A stretch of 64,000 bases of DNA. Source: Balamuthia mandrillaris (lineage: Eukaryota; Discosea; Longamoebia; Balamuthiidae). The stretch spans positions 1-64,000 of the forward strand of contig JAVKOQ010000251.1 in assembly GCA_031835245.1 (NCBI GenBank), given 5' to 3'. Each line of letters starts with the position of its first letter. The first letter of the stretch is position 1. Of this stretch, positions 36,901-44,956 are shown in pieces. The notes below the pieces were generated by a model. The model searched no databases and was not told the DNA's origin. It saw only the letters and a list, made by a program, of their open reading frames with translations. The position numbers and the translations under genes are program-made.

Positions 36901-38699
36901 TAGTAGCCTGAATTGATGGAAAATAACCCTGCAGATCAAGAATGGGACGGCATATAAGAGGAAGGTGAGAAGAATGAAGGTGAGGGAGGTGATGGAATGA
37001 GTGGTGTTGACCTTAACTCGAGTAGTAGTGTGGACAATGGAAATGAAGAACAACTCAGAAAGCTGATTGTAGAAGACTGTACAACAAAGCCCCTGTCAAG
37101 TGGAAAGAAATGCAACAAAGCTCAAGAGATGGAACAATGTAAGCAAAGTTGAAAACAATTCTGGAGATTATGAGCAGCAAGAGCAAGTTGGAAGCATGGA
37201 AGTTCTACTGCATTTTATCAATCTTTGGAAGTAATAGCAAGGAAAAGAGTAAAGAAAAGGATAGCTAGATGATACAAAGTTAGTCTTAAATCTCATTCAA
37301 CACCTTTCACTTGGGAAGGAATAATTATTGGGAAGGCATTGAGGATGAGGGAGTAATAGTGTGAACAAAACAAAACTCACTAACTTAAAGAAAGAGAGAA
37401 GGAAACAAAATAAAAGGAAGAAACCTAGTGATGTGACAACAAGTGATTGGTCCCTGTCACAGACGTCAACAGCATGAAAAGAAAGAAAAAGGGCAACAAA
37501 GCCAATATGTAAGAGTAATTCTCAACAATCTTGTTCTTTTTTATATTTTCCTCTTTCTTTTTTTTTTTTACTTGAAGGCCTCATTTTAGCCAATGCATTT
37601 GATGCTTAAGCATAAACGGTATGCTACTAATGCTCTTGGCTGAGCTTCCAATGGGCGTGTGATTGAAAGGAGTACATGCAGAGACTGGCAAAAATTATTC
37701 TATTGAACAAGGGTACCAGTAGAGAAAAGGTAAGAACTTCTTTACCAGAAATTAGCAGTTTTTCTGCCTAGTTAAATTTTTATAGGTGAATTTTGGTAAT
37801 TAATAGAAAAACTACAAAAAACCATTGTCTCAGGAAAGCTGGAAAACTATAGCATAAAAATTTTTCCAGAAATTTTAACAACTTCCTTTAATTGTTGAAA
37901 ACTACAGTATCATCTTTTTGACAACTTCTCCTTCTGCTATCAACCTGAGGAAACCTCTTATCTTTTCTTCTTTTTTTTGATGTTTTCTTTTCTCTCTCTC
38001 TTCTGTTTTTTGCCTTGTTATTTTATGGGTCTTTCAAGTGTAAATACCACGTTTCTTCTTCCTACCTCTCAAAACAACATTCAACAAGATACTTTACTTG
38101 CTTTTAGCAAATGAAGTTCAGGTCTTGTATTTACTTTGTCCCTTTCTCATTTTACTAAAACATTAATAGAGACAGAGAAAGAAAAAGAGAAAGATAACAA
38201 TATATAGAGTTCCTACTACAGAGATAAAACATGGAAAGTAAAACAAAAGTCACCATTTTGTCCTATACACTCCAGGCCAGGGTTTTTGGTGATTTGCATT
38301 GCTTTGGACAGTTATTTGCAAACTCCCTTCAGTGATGTTTGGGTAATGAGCCAAACATTCCCTCGATCAATAATACATTGCTTCATTCTGGCCAGTCATA
38401 TTAGAGACATCAGCATGCAAATGTCAGCTGTAAGTCTGCAGCTTTGGAGACTAGAAGAAGAAGTACCAGTGTTGTGGCACTTGATGCTAACAGAAACCTC
38501 CATTTTCTTTCCAAAGGGCTCCCTTGCCTTCTTTATCTAAATGTCTATTCAGTGCACTTCTTGCGGAGAATTGTTTTTCTTATTTATCACAAGGACAACA
38601 ACAAAGGTGCAGTGGCTGTTGTTCACGAAGTGTCTGTTCCTCTTCATCTTCTTTGCAGTTGGTTGTTCTCTCAAATCGATATAGTCTGTATTGTTCATT

Positions 38700-38915
38700 G
38701 GGGATGAAAGCCACATGCAGCTCAATACCTACACATCAACCACTATATGATGCCTATTTAACTGCTTATTAGTTCCTTGAATGATGTCATGAAGGTATGG
38801 TTGTATCCTGTTGGCAACAGAATGCTAGGAGCTGGTCTGTTCAAGGACACCAAAAGCCACTAGAAAGTCTTTTCGTCTGTCCTCTATAGTCTCAGGATAA
38901 AGAGCAATGGTAGCC
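38700..38915 (+). repeat. island repeat, copy 3
   Basis: Aligned blocks: GAAAGCCACATGCAGCTCAA, GTTGGCAACAGAATGCTAGG, CAAGGACACCAAAAGCCACT and CTGTCCTCTATAGTCTCAGG. Confidence 0.78.
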
Positions 38916-39357
38916 TGGACCAAGGAGATAAAGGTGTAGTTATTCTCCTCTGCTTTGTTTTGGAAAGGTTCACATGAGCTTTTTTTCTTTGTTATCTACA
39001 TTTTCTTTGGCAGTGTACTTCTCCTTGTTCCATGTGCTTGCAGCTGGTTGTGCTCTTCGTCACCTCACTTCCTTCTGAAGATTTTGATATTTCTGTTGAT
39101 AATTTAAGGAACCCTCAGTGGTGTAATTTTTTTCTTGCCCAAATTTTTGTCAGTTCCCTTGTTTGCCTTTTTTGCTTTTTTTTGCAGCTACCCAAAGGTA
39201 CACATAGTTCCTGTTCCCCTTGGCCTTTTTTTCCTTCTTTTTCCTCAGTCTCTCATGCCAACCCCCCCTCTTCTTTTCTTTCCTGCTGTTCTCTTTGTGA
39301 GCAATGGTGAGAGGGGAAAGTAAGGCAGCAGGGGTGTTTGCATATTATTAAACACTC

Positions 39358-39432
39358 AAGTCAAAAGAAAGGCTCAAGAGAGTATGGCCATCTGCCACTT
39401 CCTTCCTCCTTTTGTGCTCCTGGTGCACAACA
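39358..39432 (+). repeat. inverted fragment of the DDE transposase gene
   Basis: About 70 bp nearly identical to the reverse complement of 42560-42635, the part of the transposase that encodes the first CxxC of its zinc-binding region. Similarity stops abruptly after GTGCACAACA. Confidence 0.88.
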
Positions 39433-40506
39433 GGTGGGGCAAAATGAACCAGAGTGAAGTGGTTCAGAGGGGCTGCCATCTTGCTTTTCCTCAATGCACC
39501 TTGTTAATGTTTTGTTGGGTGAAGTTGGAAAAGTGCAAAGGTGAAGTGGGGTGATGGCTCTTGCTTTGCTTTCTATTTTCCATTGCTATGATAGGAACTC
39601 TTTTTCTCTTTCTCACTCTCTTTTTCTCTTTTTCCTTCCCTTCCTCTCCCTCTCTCTCTCTCTCTCTCACTATTTTTTGAGTTCTGCCTGTAACTTGAAT
39701 CAATCCAAGTATCATAACTTGTAATAAACTATCAACACACATTGCTTATGAGCTGTTCATCAGAACTCATTGTCCACTGTGGCCTATTTAAGCAGCAATA
39801 GGATATAATCACTAAGTTCTCTCTCTTTTTTTACTATTGGTATATTTCCTTTCTCACTCTCCCTCTCCCTCTCTCCCTCTCCCTCTCTTCCTCTTTTCCT
39901 CTTTCCCACTAATAAGGCATTCAGCAGCTCCAGTAGGCACCATCTGATGGCTGGTTGTTAATATAGTTAATTTCACTGGTACATTCTCTTTGTCAGTTAA
40001 ATGAAGTTGTCAAAAATCCTGGACAAATTTTTATATAACAGTTTTGCAGCTTTTTCAAAATGGCGATTTTTGTCTGATTTTCCCTCATAGTTGGAAATAT
40101 AATAATTGTTTGATAACAAATAAATAGTTTAAGCTTTACAAAAAACATACCTTCATTTTATTTATTATAAGGACTCTAATTATGCAAATTTTTCCAAAAT
40201 ACTTAAAAAATCAAATTTATGAAGTGAATATCAAGAATAATTAACAAACTTTGTTTCATTAATTATAACTTCTATCATTTCTTTTTTGTTTATCTTTTTC
40301 ATTTTTTTCTTTTATAAGAAAACATTTTGACAAAGATTCATTAATGGGACCTATTTATTCAAAGGTTAAGGGGCGTCATCTCATACTCAAAGGGCTACTA
40401 CAGGGCATTTTAGCAAAAATTATGGGATTTGATGTGTGCTGAGAAAGTGCACAAACTGAGCAATAGATGTTGAGAAGTGTTTTATTGAGCTGCAGCTGTT
40501 GTGCTC

Positions 40507-43420
40507 TTACACTGCAGAGGAGCGGGATCGGGCCACAACAACCACAGAAAAAGGAGCTGAGGGTAAAGGTGAAGAGCAGTGAGGCGCAGTGGCTTGTGGC
40601 TTGTGAGGCCGCAAGTAGTGTTGAAAAGCGCTTTGATCAGAGACGAACTCGGCCAAATGCTTCTTCTGGCCCTCCATGGTGGAATCGCCCTTATAGGTCT
40701 TGAAGAGGCCGAAGAGAGTGAGTTGTGCCTCAAGTGCTTTCCCTTTGAGCTTGCTCACCTCTTCAACTGTGGACACTTTAGCAACAGAAAGATCAAGCAC
40801 TGTTTTCTGCTTCTTCTGCTTTGTGTGTGTGTCCTCTTCAGAGACTGGAGCAAGGCTCTTTTGATGCTTGTCCAGGTAAGCATCTCCCTTTTTTTTTGAG
40901 ATTTTTTTCTCTTGCTCTGCTCTGGCCTTTTGTTGTTGAAGCAACTCTTGCTCTCTTTTCTTGAAGGCCTTACTTTGCTTTCTTTTTCGATTTCGCTTCT
41001 CCTGTTCATCCAAGTTGTCCATATGTTGCTGGATGCTGGACGTTACCTCCAATCCAAGTTCTTCAAACACAGTTGCAGTTGCGCTCCCCCTTCCTCCAAG
41101 GTTTCTTCGTAATGGAGAGAGAAATGCTTGTTCTCTAAAGGTAGGCATGTTTTTGTCCTTTGGTGTGTCTTTTGTGCAACACATATTTAAATTTTCGTTG
41201 TGGCAGGTGTGGTAGCCATGTATGAAAACATCCACCTTCTTCACAATGCTGTTTATCTTCTCTTTGACCTTTTGGATCTTTTCAATCCACACTGGATCTC
41301 CATTACTATCATCGCAGTACTCCTTCTTGCAACAATCACACATTTTCTCTTTTCCATCGTTACCAGTTTCCTTTGCCTTGCAATCACACCCTTTTTTCCG
41401 CTTTAAAAGTGTTGAATGACAGTCGATTGCAGCAAGAAGCTTGCAAGAAGATAAAAGCAAGCACAGCTGTTTTCCTTTCCTGACCTGAGTGGCGATGTGG
41501 AAAAGGATTTATGGGAAAAGAGCAGTGAAAGGTGTTGAACGATCCATTGAATCAAGATCCACACTCCTTTCCAGATGAGGGCAGTGGTCATCGCACTTCT
41601 TCTCAAAGTAGTGAGCCTTGGCAAACTTCATCCACCATTGGAATTCCCCAACCATCTCCAGTTGAAGCCTTTCTTCATACTCTGCCACAGTCTCTTTAGC
41701 TTGCTGCTTGGTAAACATCTTTGCCCATTCACTTTCTTTGATGGCTGTCATTAACCATGCTCCTATTTTGCAGAATATTTCTTTCCTTTTTGGCTCTTCC
41801 CAAGTATTTTCTGTAGGTCTTTTTGAAAGTTGTTTTTCAAATGCCCTGGATCATGCACAATCTTCACGTTGGTAAGTCTGGCATCCTCGTTCAAGATCTT
41901 CAAGACTGATGAATCTTGGTCACATACATAGGTCCGTAACTGAGGCAGTAGCTTCTTCTCCTCAAGCCAATCTATTGCTCGTTGGAATCCCTCTGCCTCC
42001 ATTCCTTTGGATGTGCCCTCATAGTTCCCATCTACCACCATGACCTCTTTCCCACTCTGCAGTACCCTTGTTTGTTGACAAGACAACCTGTTGTTGCTAG
42101 TGTCCACGATTGAATACACTCCGTGGTTTGCATTCCTTCGATGACTCCATGTCCCATCACCTGCCAAGGTAAGCAGTACGTTGGATACTTCAACATACTT
42201 TGCTGCCTGCTCATCAAATGTTTCTTTGGCCAAATGTTTGACCACATTCCACACCATCTTTTCTGCTCAGCTCCAAGTTGTCCAACACATGTTTGTCAAT
42301 CCTTGAGTACATCTTTCATCTGAATAACTTCCCCATGTACCTCCAGAAAGCACCACTGATGCAACTACTTCCAGGTTGATACTCTTTATACCAGGACCTG
42401 TTTGTTGCTTCTCTGGTGATCAAATAGAGTTACAGACCTCATTCAAGTAAGTTGTTTTGCTTGAACACACTGCACATTCTGTAATTATAATCACATATTC
42501 CCCTACTTGCTTTACTTTTATGGCTGTGTGGGTTCCACTACACTTCTCTTCTTTCTTCTCACTTGTTGTGCACCAGGAGCACAAAAGGAGGAAGGAAGTG
42601 GCAGATGGCCATACTCTCTTGAGCCTTTCTTTTGTACCACCTCTATCCAACACTTGCTATCTACTATCAATCTGTTCCCATTCAACTTGATTTTTGGTGT
42701 AGGCCTTGATGAGGAGCTTGGTGAAGAGGAGGTTGGCATCAGCAAAGAGGAGGTCAGCAAAGAGGAGGTTGGTGAAGAGGAGGTTGGCAAAGAGGAGGTT
42801 GGTGAAGAGGAGGTCAGCGAAGAGAAGGTCAGCAAAGAGGTTGTCAAAGAGGTCAGTGAAGAGGTTGACAAAAAAGTGGTTGGCAAGTGGCTCAAGAAGG
42901 AGGGTACCATACATGCTGGGATGCTCAAGGAGCCTGCTGGTGAGTGACGAAGCAAGGCTGGGAGTGCAAACAAAGGTGTTAAAGAAGAGAATGGGGTAAG
43001 CAAAGAGCTCAGTGACTCAGCAGCTTCCTTTTGCTGAGATTTCTTTTCCTCTTCTTCTTTTAGGCACTTGTTTCAGTGGCGTTGCGTTCTTTCTTTCTGA
43101 AGATGCCTTTTTTGCCATGTCTTGGCTTCTTGTTCCTCCTTTTCTTGTTGTTGCTGAGCTCGAAGACGCCTTTGGCTCCTTGCCCTCTGCTTCCATCGTT
43201 TTTCTTTCTGGAGCTGGCACTGTTCCTTTGAGGGCAAGGGCAAGGGTGAGGGCGAGGGTGAGGGTGAGGGTGAGGACGAAGTAAAGGGCAAGGACAAGCA
43301 TAAACTTGCAGAAGAAGCTGCTCAGCGACGCCATTTTGATGCGGCTTGTTGTGCTTGCCTTCTTTCAAGTTTCTCTTGAGCTTCTTCTTGTTGCTGCTTT
43401 TCCTTTCTATAGCAACCCAT
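40507..43420 (-). pseudogene. decayed DDE transposase (Mutator-like/PF20700-type architecture)
   Basis: Minus-strand pieces in order: a Lys/Gln-rich start (MGCYRKEKQQQEEAQEK at 43420), low-complexity Ser/Thr DNA, NRLIVDSKCWIEVVQ, a CxxC...CxxC unit (LLLCSWCTT, ITECAVCSS), NLEVVASVVLSGGTWGSYSD, the catalytic blocks LAGDGTWSHRRNANHGVYSI, YVCDQDSSVLKIL and VHDPGHLKNNFQKDL, then WLMTAIKESEW and a Cys/His-rich zone ending in PKDKNMPTFREQAFLSPLRRN. The last 317 codons (41460-40507) are uninterrupted. Two in-frame TGAs (near 42421 and 42268) and at least two frameshifts (near 42600 and 41765) disable it. Terminal inverted repeats were not identified. Family is assigned from the D-G-T-W / D-x-D-S / H-D-P-G-H pattern. 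Confidence 0.7.
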
Positions 43421-43439
43421 GCTTTTCTATGACCTGTAT

Positions 43440-44480
43440 CTCAGGTAGAGAATAAACTTGGAAGATGAAACTATTTGCATTCTCTATTTATGGTTCAAAG
43501 TAGTGGTAAGAAAATTTTTCATAGAGAAAAGTTGGTTGTAGGAGAGTCTTATATCTTTATATCTTTTTTTGACCTTTTTATCTCAAGCAGAGAATGCACT
43601 TAGAAGGTAAAAAGAGAAAAGGAAACATCAAGAAAGGAGAAGGGAAAGATGAAAGGTTTTCTCAAGTTGATGGTAGAAAGAAAACTCGAAGCAGAAAGAA
43701 GAGAGTATTCCTACAACATCATTTCTTTCACATTGAAGATAAGTTCTCTTTGTGATATAGCTCCTTTTAACTCCCAAATTCTATTTTTTTTCCAATAATT
43801 CTCTTATTAATTCTGACTAGAGTGGCTTTGAAGTTATAAGGTAAAAGAAATTATATCATCAAAAACTATTTAAAAAATGGTATGACTTATAATAACAATA
43901 CCTATTTCTGTTGTTGTTTTCATTTAAATAATTAGAGTTGATTATGAAAAAAAACAAAATAACAATGAAGATAATTTAAACAAAAAAATAAATAATCTTC
44001 AAAAAATGATTTAAATTATTTATTTTTAACACAAGTTATCATGTTTAAAGTTCTTAAAAGCTTTTGTCTTTTTTTTTTATGACTATAATCAGTATTACAA
44101 TTATTGTCATTTTCATTTAGAAAGAAAGTATTAGAATTATAAAAATGAAGTTAATTGGTTTTGATAATTGTACTTTCTTTCTAATACTTTTTAAAGACAG
44201 TAGTAGTTTTTAGTTTTTCTACATTAAAAAAACTTGCAAATAGTTAAGTATTTCAGAATGTTTTCTTACTTATAATGATATTACCCAATCAATTCCTTTT
44301 TTCTCTGATTTCTATTGCATTTTACAACTATAAGTATAACACACCCAAATAGGGGAAAGGTTACTCATTCCTTGTTAAAATTAACTTTATCCTGGCACTG
44401 CTGAAATAATCAAATGGCTGGGCGATTTTTCGTTTTTTCATTTTTTCATTTTTTCGTTTTTTTTTTTTTGGATTTTTAAT
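43440..44480. other. AT-rich tail of the island
   Basis: Very AT-rich, no coding frame. A short diverged direct repeat (GACCT..TATCTCA..AGAGAAT..ACTT.GAAG) occurs near 43430 and 43568. An 11-bp inverted repeat (GAAAGAAAGTA) lies at about 44121 and 44171. Sequence becomes host-like near 44480. Confidence 0.55.
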
Positions 44481-44535
44481 CTGTTTGTGACAAAGAAAGG
44501 GCACGACAAGGCAAAGATCTAAAGACAACGTTACT

Positions 44536-44805
44536 ATGAGGCCAGTGCTGAGTGGACCAGGTACAGAGAAACACGAACAAAAATATACCAGCGACCCTGG
44601 GTTGTCTAATGTTATGAACAGATCTCATCTGGAAGCGGACGCCTCCACAACCTCTTGGATGAAGAAAGGGGGAAAAGCAAACATTACATCCTCTTCGGGA
44701 AAGCCGCCCAAGGCCAAATGGGACACCCCCAGAAAGTTCGACCCTCAAACGGGTGAACCTTTGCCAAAGTTCGACCCACAAACCGGAGAGCAAAACTGGT
44801 GGTAA
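44536..44805 (+). CDS. small soluble protein with duplicated KFDPQTGE motif
   Basis: An 89-residue intronless frame. The N-terminal part is polar and the C-terminus holds RKFDPQTGEPLPKFDPQTGE followed by QNWW and the stop, a 12-residue direct repeat. No signal peptide or membrane segment. Lys-rich and Pro-rich, probably disordered. The short KFDPxTGx unit occurs in various eukaryotic proteins as a disordered tail motif, but no function can be assigned. It starts about 90 bp after the AT-rich island ends and converges on the kinase gene. Coding potential is supported by codon use like its neighbours and the internal repeat at protein level. Confidence 0.6.
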   Translation: MRPVLSGPGTEKHEQKYTSDPGLSNVMNRSHLEADASTTSWMKKGGKANITSSSGKPPKAKWDTPRKFDPQTGEPLPKFDPQTGEQNWW

Positions 44806-44956
44806 CAACTAAAAACAAATCAAACATTCTATCTTGTTGTTATTATTTTGTTCATCATTACTATGCTTGGCGTTGTGGCAGTGAAAAATACAATGCCTTT
44901 TCTTCTTCTTCTTTCTTTCAAAATGTATTTCTTTCTCCCTTTTGCTGCTCTTTATG

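Larger units (their letters stand above)
34280..40440. other. AT-rich island without host genes
   Basis: Base composition drops sharply compared with both flanks, the sense-strand microsatellites disappear, and no frame shows a recognisable domain. It contains three copies of one diverged repeat, two-way inverted repeats at 36.05-36.12 kb, pyrimidine-rich stretches (39.60-39.68, 39.84-39.91 kb) and a fragment of the transposase gene at 39.36 kb. It looks like old transposon-derived DNA. Confidence 0.7.

Noticed and set aside
34439-38772. Short hydrophobic frames in the AT-rich island as genes
   Set aside because: None carries a domain, the codon pattern is random, and two overlap the repeat copies.
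42507-42947. Plus-strand frame with EEVGEEEVSKEEV repeats
   Set aside because: Low-complexity antisense reading of the transposase's Ser/Thr-rich region; the transposase pieces are on the minus strand.
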